DNA of 64,000 nt from Hermatobates lingyangjiaoensis (Eukaryota; Arthropoda; Insecta; Hemiptera; Hermatobatidae): positions 62,001-126,000 of the forward strand of contig JAPFBL010000237.1 in the NCBI GenBank assembly GCA_026182355.1, given 5' to 3'. Below, piece after piece: positions 32,472-42,639 of the stretch. The position numbers were made by a program, and so were the translations under genes. The number at the start of each line of letters is the position of its first letter. Position 1 is the stretch's first letter. Under the pieces are notes generated by a model. It searched no databases. It was given only the letters and a program-made list of their open reading frames with translations, and was not told the origin of the DNA.

Positions 32472-33331
32472 CAGTAATCCATCGCTACTTCACAGTTGAG
32501 TTTTCGTGGGGTCCTAAAATGTTCAATTAAAAATTAAAACATATAAAACAAATATTCAACTGCAATTGCAGTAAAGAAATAAAGAATACAACTCGTAATG
32601 AAAACGTATAGTAGTTAGTATTAGAGAAGAAAATATACAGGATTCTTCTTGTACGATCGAGAAAGATATCAAACAACCACTGACTGGCTGGGTCAAAACA
32701 GATTCTCCAGTATTAAATTAAAGGCTAATAAAAGCAATTAAAAAATATTCAAAAAGACTAAAAATTAATGACAAATATAAAACATAATCAATTGTAACCA
32801 GACAATAATAAAAACATGAAAAAATAGATGTTGAAATTAATAAAAAAATAACCAAAAATTTTTGCGTTGATCTGATTGGCATTATTATTTACTGGGCACA
32901 TGCCAAGGTACGGCATATTTGTCAGGGGGAAAAATAAAAAATAGTAAAAAAAAATCTAACAAAAAATCTGAAATTTAATACCAAAAAGAGTTTTAAGGTC
33001 CACATTTTTTTATGTTATATGCGTTTAATATTGTTTTTAAACGGATTTTTCAATTGTAATATATTAAAGGTATAATTTTCTTTCTCTTTGTCTCTTATTG
33101 TTGGTAAAGACGTAATTTTTTTTTATTAATTATTTCTTATTTTTTCTTTTTGTTTTTCATTTTTATTTACAACATAGTACAGTATTCAGTAAGGTCAGGA
33201 TTCTCTCTCTGTTGGAAAGGTCGTTGTTTCAGCTTTAGCGGCTTTTATAAAGGCGCGGTCATTATTTCCGAATTTTCGCTTTTCGCGGGTGTTTTCGGTA
33301 CCCATTATCCGTGAAAAGTGATGGATTACTG
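32472..33331. mobile_element. pogo/Tigger-like non-autonomous element
   Basis: Left end CAGTAATCCATCGCTACTTC, right end inverse CAGTAATCCATCACTTTTCAC, each flanked by TA (32470-32471 and 33332-33333). CAGTAATCC(A/C)TCGCT-type ends with TA duplication are typical of Tigger/pogo elements. It contains a fragment of the hAT-like family (about 32895-33065). No transposase ORF survives. Confidence 0.82.
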
Positions 33332-33568
33332 TATTGTACTAGTAACAAGTTGAAGCAGCCTTTGGCAAACCTTGTTCTTGTTCTTGTAGGAGAATATGAA
33401 TCAAAAGACAACTAAACGAATTAAAATTGGACTGTATTTAAATTAATTTTACGAAAGTGACTAGGAAAGACTCTGCATGCGTCAGTCATAATGTCATGAC
33501 TACTAGCAATCAACTGCACATACAACTTCTCCCACTCCAACTCTTTAACAAATCTTAACAATACACAG

Positions 33569-34262
33569 ATGAGGGGGAGGGGGGGGCGGTCCATATCAGG
33601 CGGCACATGCCAAGGTACGGCATATTTGTCAGGGTGGTCCATATCGGGCGACACATGCCAAGGTACGGCATATTTGTCAGGGCGGTCCATACCGGGTGGC
33701 ACATGCCAAGGTACGGCATATTTGTAAGGGGGGAAAATAAAAAATAGTAAAAAAAAATCTAACAAAAAATCTGAAATTTCATACCAAAAAGAGTTTTAAG
33801 ATCCACATTTTTTTTTATGTTTTATGCGTTTAATATTGTTTTTAAACGGATTTTTCAATTGTAACATTTTGCAAACTAAAAATAAATTTATTATAAATTT
33901 TTCAAAACTATATTTTTAATGGGGGTTGAAAATGTATTATGTTACTTTGGATAGGAAGTTAATACAATTTAACAATTTTTTTTTCATCACTTGAATAATA
34001 CGTCTCTTTTATTTCAAAAAAATCTTTGGTTCTCTTCGATGACGACTGTATATTTATTCGTACTCTGTAATAAGATGAAAGTCTGGGAAAAAGAAAAGAA
34101 GTCTTAAATTAGATCCTTGATTGTATTTCCATAAAAAGAAATATTTCAAAGACCTTTTGGAATTTTGAAGGTTAACGATTATAAATTGCCAGGGGGGTGG
34201 AATGGGGTGGAGCAAATCTTACTATTACCGGGGGGGGGGGGGGGGATAGTTGCTACGCCATT
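33569..34262. mobile_element. hAT-like family copy with 48-bp triplication
   Basis: The right end TAGTTGCTACGCCATTC matches the terminus of 4684-5566; the left end is G-rich without a clear CAGTGG. Near the left end a 48-bp unit (GCGGTCCATATCAGGCGG...GGCATATTTGTCAGG) is present three times at about 33587-33730. The 79-bp unit is single. A long G-run lies at about 34230-34245. Confidence 0.72.
33587..33730. repeat. 48-bp tandem repeat, 3 units
   Basis: Because 48 is a multiple of three, the minus strand reads a repeated 16-residue peptide (DKYAVPWHVPPDMDRP and variants). This is a by-product of the repeat, since it sits inside a non-coding transposon and no relative elsewhere is coding. Confidence 0.88.
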
Positions 34263-34279
34263 CACGATACGTAATAATA

Positions 34280-34735
34280 TGATATGATGTAGTAAGAGAT
34301 ATGATAACTGTAGTTATTATAGTAGGAATGGTTAAGCCCCAATTGGATTTATTGTAGAATTAATAAGCATTAGACTGGTAAGTGTTCTGCTAAATGTAGG
34401 TGTTATAGTAATGGTATGTATGGTAAATGTAGGTTTTATAGTAGTAATTGGTAAGTTAATGAAGGTATTGCAGTAATAAGTGTTTTGCAAAAGCAGAAAG
34501 TGTTTTGCTAAATGTAGGTGTTATAGTAGTTACAGTTACGCTAAATGTAGCTGTTATAGTAATGGTATGTATGGTAAATGTAAGTATTATAGTTGAATTA
34601 AGTATGTAAAAGTGGTTTCTGTTGTAGTAGTGGGTATTTTAAGTGTAGATGTTATTCTAGAAGCAACTACAGTAATAGTAAGTATGGTCGATGTAAGTTT
34701 TACAGTAGTAGCGACAGGTACTTGGTAGAGAAGTA
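34280..34735. repeat. Degenerate minisatellite beside a splice donor
   Basis: Loose repeats of GTTATAGTAATGGTATGTATGG and GCTAAATGTAGGTGTTATAG with unit length about 30-40 bp. It lies just downstream, on the minus strand, of the exon at 34751-34918, so it is probably intronic. Confidence 0.6.
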
Positions 34736-34750
34736 TGGAAAGGGACTTAC

Positions 34751-34918
34751 TTTTCCATGCAGAGAATCTGTTGCTTTGTGATCTGGTAGTGGTACATCTG
34801 CGCTGACTGTGCCAGCTTGCGGTCTCCGGTCGGAGTCGACTCCCGGTCTCTATTGGGGCCTGTGACGCCATACGCTGGGTAGTCAACATTGGCTGCAGCT
34901 TTAACGTTCCTCTGGAAT
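34751..34918 (-). CDS. Internal coding exon of an unidentified host gene
   Basis: This is the only convincing host exon. On the minus strand an acceptor TTGTTTTGTTGACAG precedes it and a donor GTAAGT follows it. The 168-bp exon is open in one frame with one leading base and two trailing bases, so it is symmetric (phase 2-2), encoding 55 whole codons. The peptide begins FQRNVKAAANVDYPAYGVTG, continues PNRDRESTPTGDRKL and ends AQSAQMYHYQITKQQILCME, the last half being helix-prone and Q/K rich. GC content is about 50% against under 30% around it. I do not recognise the family. A longer open frame over the same DNA (34587-34928) runs through the donor in another frame and is a shadow. Confidence 0.8.
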
Positions 34919-35043
34919 CTGTCAACAAAACAAGAATAGTATTATTAACTTGACTAGGTAGTGTGACTAAGCCACTATTATATTTTTATATACAAATTAT
35001 AAGCATATTTAAAACACTAAAGATCTGCTAATATAACATTTCT
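34919..35043 (-). promoter_or_regulatory. Splice acceptor and polypyrimidine region
   Basis: Upstream of the exon on the minus strand, TATTCTTGTTTTGTTGACAG provides the pyrimidine tract and AG. A candidate branch point (TTAATAA or CTAGTCAA) lies 20-40 bases farther upstream. Confidence 0.6.
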
Positions 35044-35056
35044 AACGTCAAGGCTA

Positions 35057-35374
35057 GGTTAGGTTGCAGTGGCAGTTCCACAAGGGAACACACGTAGGCC
35101 AAGCATTGGCCCTTTGTGATACCACACAATGAAGATTAATTCTACAGTGGGAGTCCTAAATTTTGCCTAACTCAAATATATTTAGAGTAGGGATCTTTAA
35201 CAAGTACCTGACATCGTACAGGCTCGGGACCGAAGGTTTAACGTAATTTCCAAGGGACGACGTGCTCAGATTTATTCACCTCCCGCGTAAATAAATCGAG
35301 GGCCAGGTGAGGATTGAACCCCGGTCCTATCAGTTCAGAGGTGAGCACGTAACCACTGAGCTAGCCTGACCCCC
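35057..35374 (-). repeat. Full-length SINE with 13-bp target duplication
   Basis: AACGTCAAGGCTA occurs at 35044-35056 and 35375-35387. The head (at 35374) reads GGGGTCAGGCTAGCTCAGTGG, with B box GGGGTTCAATCCTC and body GAGGTGAATAAATCTGAGC. The tail ends ACTGCAACCTAACC. This is the best reference copy of the family, 318 bp. It lies in the inferred intron upstream of the exon at 34751-34918. Confidence 0.94.
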
Positions 35375-35455
35375 AACGTCAAGGCTAAAAACAATTGTAA
35401 CTCATTCATCGAGAAGGAAGACATAAACTTTTACCATGAAGTAAGATTTTCGCGG

Positions 35456-35703
35456 GAGGCCAGGTTAGCTCAGTGGTTAATGCACTCGCCTCTGGGCTGG
35501 CTTTCCAGGGTTCGATTCCCACCAGGCTCTCGATTTATTCACGCGAGAGGTAAATAAATCTGAGTACGTCGTCCCTCGGTGAGGACGTTAAAACATCAGT
35601 CCCGAACCTGTACTATAACAGGTACTCATTAAAGATCCCTACTCGAAATGCCCTTGAGTTAGGCTAATTTTAGGACACTCTTTGTAGAATCTGTAGAATC
35701 ACC
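35456..35703 (+). repeat. 3'-truncated SINE
   Basis: GAGGCCAGGTTAGCTCAGTGG, B box AGGGTTCGATTCCC, body through CTTGAGTTAGGCTAATTTTAG; the copy ends within TGTAGAATC. It is opposite in orientation to the SINE 80 bp to its left. Confidence 0.88.
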
Positions 35704-36063
35704 GATCAAACAGAAAACTACTAAACGGCTGACGTTATCACCCGCTAGGGTAAGGAATTTTTAAACAACAACAACAAAAAAACACTTTCGTGAAGCAGGT
35801 CAATGTATCACTACACAACTAACGCAATTTTTATACGGATTAATTTTATATAATAATAATTTTGTTTTATCAGAAGTAAGTATGCAAACTGTAGCACCAT
35901 ACTAGTAACAAATATTATGTAGTGGTGAGTATACAATACAATATATGGGTATAATATGATATGATGTAAGAAATCATTGTTGTTAGTTTGTCAAACTGCA
36001 GTTATAATAAACTAGTAATTATAGTAGGAATGGGTAAGCGAACAGAGGTAATTGCTTATTGCA

Positions 36064-36655
36064 GATTCAGCTTATTACGCAGTTGGTAATTACAGATCGA
36101 ACAGTATTAAAAATACCGCTGTAAGACCTACATTTATGTCATTTTCAGGACTAAAAGATGTTCTTTTACCATTAGCACTATTACTAATACAATTTTTATT
36201 GTTTACATTTTCAATGAATTATTGTTTTAGTTTTTAATGAATTATCATTGTTTCGCTGCAAATGTATTTTCTTGTAAGGGTATAATTTTTTTTTTCTTTT
36301 ACTAGTTTCAATTAGGTTTCTTTTTTTATGGTTTCTTAATCATACAATTTATCAGTCACTATCTTCCTATTACTCTTCGTGTAAATATTTAAAATGTAAA
36401 TTAACTAAAACTGAAGTAGCAATAGTGCGAATTTAAAAAAAACATGTTATAACTCTGAAGATGGCATAAATATGTGTCGAAACGTCGGCGAGAGAAGTAG
36501 CTCCAATCATAAGATCTCAGCCGTCAAAAAAACTCTATCACTATTGATATATAAAAAAATAGTTTACTGTTTTACATAACATCGATATTGTTGACAAATT
36601 TATTACGCATTGGGTAATTACAGATTGAGCTGTATTAAAAATATCGCTGTAAGAC
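36064..36655 (+). mobile_element. Penelope-type terminal repeat unit with hammerhead-like core
   Basis: About 390 bp (36168-36560) align with 41220-41620. They end in CTGAAGAT-GGCATAAATATGTGTC-GAAACGTCGGC (36454-36492) and TCTCAGCCGTC. A separate ~60-bp direct repeat flanks the unit (36064-36125 and 36600-36655, TTATTACGCA..GGTAATTACA and ATCGCTGTAAGACC). The 61-codon ORF at the left is part of the repeat and has no domain. The family assignment to Penelope rests on the hammerhead association. Confidence 0.6.
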
Positions 36656-36739
36656 CACTTGCATATTCAGATGGATGGCATCAACACAATAAACTTCCCT
36701 TAAGATGAACTGAAAGCTAAAAAAATGTAATTCTATAAT

Positions 36740-37165
36740 TTATACAATTTTTTTTTGTGAGGACTGAGGGATTGACAAAGTCTGCAGTCCGATGCTGAAC
36801 CCTCGAGGGAATATTGCACCTCCTATTGTTTTCCTTCCTGGTTGCCAAAGGATCTGCTCTTTCTCCCTGCTTCTCTGTAAAAAGCTGGTGTGCCCCATGG
36901 GGGTGTACTGGCTCCCACTGTTTACTAAATATACACTGCTGACATCCCAACCCTGTTTTGGTATTATTTAGCGCTCCAACCTTATTCAACCATATCGCTG
37001 AAAACAACAACAAAACAGACTGATGCCTTTTTTTACGTGAAAGCTCTTTTGCCGCATCTCGAGAGCGACAAGCTCTAGCCTAGGATAGAGGCAAACAAAA
37101 CCTCCGAGATACTCCCGAGGTGGACCATGCGGAGGCAAGCTTTCACGACCCTACATCACGTAAAT
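36740..37165. mobile_element. Possible non-autonomous element or LINE 5' region
   Basis: A GC-richer block. The inner part 37033-37160 is bounded by inverted TTTACGTGAAAGCT (left) and AGCTTTCACG...CACGTAAA (right), suggesting a small foldback of about 130 bp. The left part (36750-36960) has a 98-codon minus frame without a recognised domain. Confidence 0.4.
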
Positions 37166-37394
37166 AAAAAAATAAAAATTTTATAACAATTTAATAAAAG
37201 CAAAGCAAAAAGGCCGACTAAAAAAAAAATATTCTTCTTAATAAAATTTAAAAAGAAAAATATTTCTTGATATTTTTTAACTTCTAACACTTTGTCTTAT
37301 ACCACAAAACTGGAAAATAAACTCCCGTTATTTTAGGCTTTCATGTAAAGGAAAACAAAAGAAAAACAAGAATATGAACGTTTCTCATGCGTAT

Positions 37395-38084
37395 TAGATC
37401 TTACGAGTACCGGTGTATGGATGTTAGCCAACATGAATGACATCCCAACCCATCCTCAAAATACTATCTTTACCTTTGCCGATGACACAGCAATATTATC
37501 CAGTGACTCAAGTCCTATTTGTTCCTCTCAATCACTCCAATGACTACTCAATTTGGAATCATGGTGCCAGAAGAAAAAAATTATATTGAACACTGAAAAA
37601 TCCTTCACACTACATTGACAAAGTTGTCCTTCTGTCTGTATTAACCACTCTCCCTTCCTAACTGCTAACATAGTGAGATATCTGCGGATGTACACTGACA
37701 AGCGATTAACATGGAATCGACAAGCAAGACTGAAACGACAGGACCTAATGGGACGATACAAGACAGTATCCCGACTTCTTGACAAAAGATCAAATTTGAC
37801 TATAAAGAACAAAAGACTGAGATGCACTACAATACTTCAACCAATTTGGGCTTACGGAATCGAAATCTGGGGATCAACCAAGAGTTCAAAAATCCAAAGA
37901 ATCCAAACAGCCCAATCCATAATCCTTCGTAAAATTATATTCTTTTATGTCGCTAACGATATCATTCATAATGACCTGACAATCCCTTTTATCCACCAGG
38001 AATCTAATCCCGATACTGCAAACTCCATAAATTTTTACCCACCAATCTAAACCCTTTGATTCACGAATTACTATCCAACCAGAA
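37395..38084 (+). pseudogene. Jockey-type RT relic (ORF2, RT C-terminal half)
   Basis: The frame reads NDIPTHPQ then TIFTFADDTAILSSDS, with the F-A-D-D catalytic motif of LINE reverse transcriptases. NLESWCQKKKI follows, then VRYLRMYTDKRLTW (canonical YLG is YLR here), NKRLRCTTILQPIWAYGIEI and IHNDLTIPFI. Stops at about 37540 and 37617 and a frameshift at about 38030 kill it. It is truncated at both ends; the 3' side is cut by the start of the 602-bp duplicated segment A (38085). Confidence 0.88.
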
Positions 38085-38686
38085 ATTTCTTCCACTTCTT
38101 ATTAAGTAAATTCAAATGTTAATGCAAACTTTTAATTTAAATCTCAAGAAATTATTATCTGGCATACCTCAAAATAGATTGACAAACAATTTAAAACTAA
38201 AGTTGTAAAATTTATATTAAAACTTTACGTTTCATATAAAAATATGGATTAGTTGATTTTTTAAAAAATAAATAAAACTTATACACAGGCAGTAATTCAG
38301 GTATAAAGTACTAACGAAGTCTATTCTCAGCAAAGACTGACTTTCCTTGTAATAAGTTTTCATACTTTTTCTTCGTTTAATCAAAGTTACAAGAAGGTAA
38401 ACAATGAAAACACTCGTATCGACTGAGAAAATAAGTGTAACCTTGCAGTTAAAAGTTTTGCTTGATACGAGTAAATTGACTATAAACGTAAACAATATCA
38501 ATATATTCAACTCTTAGTAATTACTTATTGATTTCTGAGGTAGTGCAATCCGTTATTATGTGGTATTTACTCATTTTAGGGTAAAAAATATATACAACTT
38601 CACATATACAACTTTATAGTCAAACGTTTCGAACACATAGTGTTCTTCATCAGGCATAAAAATAAAAAAACATAATTACATCACAG
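38085..38686. repeat. Duplicated segment A, copy 1
   Basis: 602 bp with the same spacing throughout and no differences noticed against 48064-48665 (constant offset 9979). It contains a chance 92-codon minus frame in both copies and a hammerhead-like core near its right end. The left edge abuts a LINE relic here and unrelated sequence in the other copy. Confidence 0.92.
38623..38654 (-). ncRNA. Hammerhead-like motif with strong helix II
   Basis: Minus strand: CTGATGAA-GAACACTATGTGTTC-GAAACGTTTGAC. Helix II GAACAC/GTGTTC is six perfect pairs with one extra A before it. The cleavage position after AAACGTT would follow an unusually short helix III. The identical motif is at 48602-48633. Confidence 0.65.
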
Positions 38687-39099
38687 ATTTATCAACTTAT
38701 TAATATAGTATAATACAAATAGTACAAACTTTTGTACTATACTAGTCCATAATGCTCCACATATACAACTTTAATAGTCTAACGTTTTGAACACTTAGTT
38801 AGTTCATTTAAAGATTAACGTTTACTTCAGCTTCGGGTATAAAACTAAAAAACAGAATTACATCACAGATTTATCAACTTATTAATATAGTATAATATAA
38901 ATAGTAAAAAAATTTGTACTATACTACTAAGTTGAACTCGATTATATAACTGTATTTTTTTAGTTTTATGCCTATAGAAGAACACTAACTGTTCGAAATG
39001 CGTTGTTTAGACTTAAACTTGTATATGTGGATATAATTTTGTTAGCTTTTTACTCTATTTACTGATTTGTTCTCGGAAAAAAGTTTAAACATTTTGTAA

Positions 39100-39101
39100 A
39101 G

Positions 39102-39135
<34 letters not shown>

Positions 39136-39181
39136 TTAAAGCAAACTGTGAAACATAGACAAAAACAAAACAAAAATTCAC

Positions 39182-39232
<51 letters not shown>
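39100..39232. repeat. Two (TA)n tracts
   Basis: TA runs at 39103-39134 and 39186-39232, the second ending directly at foldback family A. The sequence between them (AAAGCAAACTGTGAAACATAG...) recalls the outer arm of other foldbacks. Confidence 0.92.
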
Positions 39233-39236
<4 letters not shown>

Positions 39237-39420
39237 ATTTCACATAAACACGTGAAATAACAATCAATGATCAAACCGCAATATGAAATGGGAAAACAAG
39301 ACTTACGATCTTTCAACCGTAACAAGCGGTCTTCATCAGAGTCAAAAACAGTTGGTTGAAGCTTGTTACGGTTGAAAGATCTTAGTCTTGTTTTTCTACT
39401 TAATATTGGTTTGATCATTG
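39233..39420. mobile_element. Foldback family A copy
   Basis: Inverted arms AAAGATTTCACATAAACACG...AACCGTAACAAGCGG and ...CTTGTTACGGTTGAAAGATC...GGTTTGATCATTG. The loop region around 39345-39358 is rearranged, so the right-hand CTGACGA half is lost. Both ends lie in TA tracts. Confidence 0.85.
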
Positions 39421-39446
39421 ATATATATATATATATATATATATAG

Positions 39447-39567
39447 TTAACACATGAAAGAGAAAAAAACAAATAAAGACACACACAAAAAACTCACAAC
39501 GATATTTCGACAGTCGTCGTCATAGGGTAGAAGTAGTCCCTTTGAGTAGCTGAAGCTAACCCGATCA
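39447..39567 (-). repeat. Half foldback with hammerhead-like core
   Basis: On the minus strand CTATGACGACGACTGTC then GAAATATCGTTGTGAG. It is related to the arms at 60945-60990 and 63765-63935 (TGATGACGACGATGGTCGAA). A TA tract lies on each side. Confidence 0.6.
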
Positions 39568-39659
39568 GATATATATATACTGAATAATCACAATAAACAC
39601 GTGATGAAAATTAATGAACGTATAAGCCACATATAAGCGTTATAATTAATTAATTATCA

Positions 39660-40745
39660 TATATGGTAGAAATCAATAATTATATAATTAATATATATAC
39701 CTTAATATGAGTTCTAAAAAAGAAAAGATCTTTAATATGAGTCCCTTTTGGTATTTGAAATTGAATTCGCAGTAAAAGATATATAGGTCGACGAGTCAGG
39801 GTCAGTGGTAATTGACTCAGTCATTCGTAAACAGATTATGACTGGAAAAAGGAATAACTAAACAGAGAAGGATATTAAATACATGCAAGCATTGAATGTA
39901 AGAAACATTCTTAAAAAAAAGAAACCTATTCGAACTAATGAAACAAAAAAAAAATGTTATACCCTTACACGAAAATACATCTTCAGCGAAACAATCATAA
40001 TTCATTAAAAACTTTCTACGATTTAATGAATTTTTTTTTAATTTATTACTCTATATGCGGCTTTCAGATTAATCTTAAAATAAAGACTATAATAAAATTC
40101 TTTCATAACAAAATACTATTATACATAACAGTATACAATTCTAAACAAAGAATTAGATTTGAAATGTTGAAACTATAATGATCCAGTAATTAAATCATAT
40201 TTATACTTTTGGCTTTTTACAAATATCATTGAAAAAACTTTTCATTTTTAAAGGTTTTTTATTTTAATTTATTGATTAAATTAGTGTTAAATTGAATTTT
40301 TTTTGGGGGTGTTAAGGACATGGGGGATGTTTTTCAAGGAAAAAGCTTAAAACGCTGTTATACATCACATATAGGTAGTACGCATAACATACGAGTATAT
40401 ATAGTTAATGGGTTAGTTCCACTGAGGTTAGTAATATTAGAATTAGTAATAATACGAGTATATACCCTGTTCTAAGGTGTTGTTTTCATTCATTACTTGA
40501 CATGTTCTTGAATGGCAATGATCTGAATGTGTATGATGCACCATGTACAGTTTTCAAGTTTCAGTTTAGTACGTTTTCACGTTATATTTTAGAAATATTT
40601 ATTACAAAACAAAATGAGTAATCAGGCTATTCCTATAGATATTCCTTAATATATAAATCAACTATTTCAGATTATATTGGAGTGAATATTGATTAATTTC
40701 TGTTTTCAATGCTTTCTTTATTGTAACTACATGTTTTTTTAAGTA
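39660..40745. other. Unannotated AT-rich DNA
   Basis: ORFs of 62 and 74 codons (39817-40005, 39954-40178) lack motifs. No repeat family was recognised. Confidence 0.35.
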
Positions 40746-40746
40746 A

Positions 40747-40978
40747 AAAGATTTCACATAAAATCCTTTGTGAAATAACAATCAATGATTGAAACCACAA
40801 TATGAAATGGGAAAACAAGTCTAAGATCTTTCAACCGTAACAAGCGGTCTTCGACACAGTCAAAAACCCAACTGAGTTGGGTCAGAGTCAGTTGGGTTTT
40901 TGACCCTGACAAAAGACCGCTTGTTACAGTTGAAAGATCTTAGACTTATTTTCCTATTTCATATTGTGGTTTGATCAT
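40747..40978. mobile_element. Foldback family A copy
   Basis: Inverted arms with internal GTCAAAAACCCAACTGAG / GTTGGGTTTTTGACCCTG. The right arm reads CTGACAAAAGACCGCTTGTTA then CAGTTGAAAGATC, with CTGACGA changed to CTGACAA. The right end is TATTGTGGTTTGATCAT. Confidence 0.85.
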
Positions 40979-41104
40979 AAACACATATATTCACACAGTG
41001 AAAAACAAACTCAAAGAAATAATGTTTTAATAAAACCAAAGCTTAGTAATTTAATTTAAAACAACTGAAACTTTTAATATACATCATAATTTTGTTTCTT
41101 GACC

Positions 41105-41216
41105 CAATATTCATAATATAATTTTTTTGAGGGTTGAGGTCTTATGATTGAAACTACTTCTCTCGCCGATGTTTCGACATATGTTTATGTCATCTTCAAG
41201 GCTACAACATGTTTTT
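41105..41216 (-). repeat. Penelope-type terminal repeat, inverted copy
   Basis: Minus strand: CTTGAAGATGACATAAACAT + ATGTCGAAACATCGGCGAGAG, followed by AGTAGTTTCAATCATAAGAC. It faces the copy at 41511-41600, making an inverted pair about 300 bp apart. Confidence 0.65.
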
Positions 41217-41219
41217 TTT

Positions 41220-41712
41220 TACAATTAGCACCATTACTACTACAATTTTTATTATTGTTTACATTTTCAATGAATTATTGTTTTAGTTTTTAATGAATTA
41301 TCATTGTTTCGCCGCAAATACATTTTCTTGTAACGGTATAACTTTTTTTTCTTTCATTAGTTTCAATTAGGTTTCTTTTTTTATGGTTTCTTAATCATAC
41401 AATTTATCAGTCACTATCTACCTATTACTCTTCGAGTAAAAATTTAAAATTATATAAAAACTAGAATTGAAGTAGTAATAGTGCAAATTTAAAAAAAACA
41501 TGTTATAGCTCTGAAGATGACATAAATATATGTCGAAACGTCGGCTACATAAGTAGTTTCAATCAAAAGATCTCAACCCTCGAAAAAATCGTATCACCAT
41601 TGATATATTAAAATGTAATTTACTGTACATACTTTTTCAGATGTAATCATTTAACGATGTAATCATAATTAACATATGTAATTTACATAACATCAAAATC
41701 GATATTCTTGAC
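41220..41712 (+). mobile_element. Penelope-type terminal repeat unit, copy 2
   Basis: It aligns with 36168-36595, from TTTACATTTTCAATGAATTA through ATGGTTTCTTAATCATACAA to the hammerhead-like core and on to TTGACAAATTT. Small indels distinguish the two. Confidence 0.72.
41505..41547 (+). ncRNA. Best-preserved hammerhead-like ribozyme candidate
   Basis: TAGCT (41506-41510) can pair with GGCTA (41543-41547) as helix I. The core is CTGAAGA, one extra T, helix II GACAT..ATGTC, then GAAA. Helix III is only AC/GT, followed by C at 41542, giving a GUC-type cleavage site before GGCTA. The reduced helix III is what is known for Penelope-associated hammerheads, which are reported to act as dimers. The extra T before helix II is shared by the other copies here. 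Confidence 0.68.
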
Positions 41713-41771
41713 AAATTTGTCAAATGACTTTAATTCTAGCATATGACTCTGAGCCCGGCTTTAATCAACGA

Positions 41772-42029
41772 TTAGAATTCATCTAATAAGACGATCGCTT
41801 CTGTAAACAGCTGACATTCCAAGAAGAAGTGGACACATGTTTGAAACGCCATACTACACGGACAAGTAAGACCTTTCGTAATTCTAAAAATACACAGATA
41901 CTCAGCATTTCCCATGCCAAAAATCAACAGTGTTGTCTTGAACGACCATTTTATAGATTTTAATCCGAATGAAATATCCGTGACGTATTTTATCATATTT
42001 TTATTCCTAGGGTGATGTAGTTGTTGCAA
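41772..42029 (-). pseudogene. LINE ORF2 C-terminal relic
   Basis: The 85-codon frame includes FGMGNAEYLCIFRI, then KGLTCPCSMAFQT and VHFFLECQLFTEAIVLLDEF. The order YLxxF.I...CPC....T..H.L.EC..F is the tail after the RNase H region in I/R1/Jockey-group LINEs. It is open to its stop but short and lacks any catalytic domain. Confidence 0.72.
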
Positions 42030-42639
42030 CCTAATATATTTAAGACCAAAAAGTAAACAGTGTAGTTGATACTACCGTCCTTTTTAAAAAGTAAGACACT
42101 ATCTTGTTTATTTTTAGGTCCAAAATACATGCTAGGACTTATTTTCGAGGGAGGGCTTCAAGTACAATAAGTACTAGGTAATAATCAGATTTACAAAACT
42201 GAAATGCACAAACTTTGTACCTGCCCTGTCACTCTATGTAGACTGTTGCAATATATTGTATTTTGAAGATAAATCCAAGTAGTGCATCCCTTGAAACAAA
42301 CTGTACAGGTAAAGAAGAAATTTCTTGGAATGTTTTATTCCAAAACAATTCTATGAAATATTAGGGCAGCTAGAGATACCTAGTAAATTCAACAGCATTT
42401 TTTATTTAAATAATTTTATTATTCATATTATTTTAACTAGGGCTTATTTTCAGGGAAGGGCTTATATCCAAAGTGTTCCGTAAATCACACTAGGGTTTAT
42501 TTTCAGGGGATTTCTTATTTTAGAAAAAGACAGTAATAATATATTAGTTTTGTTTTGCAGTCACTAGCCAAATATACTTTTAAATGAGCCAAACAGTTTT
42601 CTATATTTATTGTATCACAGCTCCTTTTGCGGTGTAATC
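42030..42639. other. Unannotated DNA
   Basis: GGGCTTATTTTCAGGGAAGG (42441) and the related ATTTTCGAGGGAGGGCTTCA and GTTTATTTTCAGGGGATTTC strings suggest a decayed transposon end. No termini could be set. Confidence 0.35.

Noticed and set aside
33421..33765. 114-codon minus ORF with three 16-residue repeats (DKYAVPWHV...)
   Set aside because: It is created by a 48-bp triplication in a non-coding hAT-like element; the relatives are not coding.
34587..34928. 113-codon minus ORF over the exon
   Set aside because: It reads through the GTAAGT donor in a different frame into minisatellite DNA; threonine-rich tail is repeat-derived. The spliced frame is far more plausible.
38232..38510. 92-codon ORF conserved at 48211-48489
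   Set aside because: Identity reflects recent DNA duplication, not selection; no motif and no splice context.
39059..39484. 141-codon ORF, the longest in the window
   Set aside because: It consists mainly of IYIYIY from TA repeats plus foldback arm sequence.
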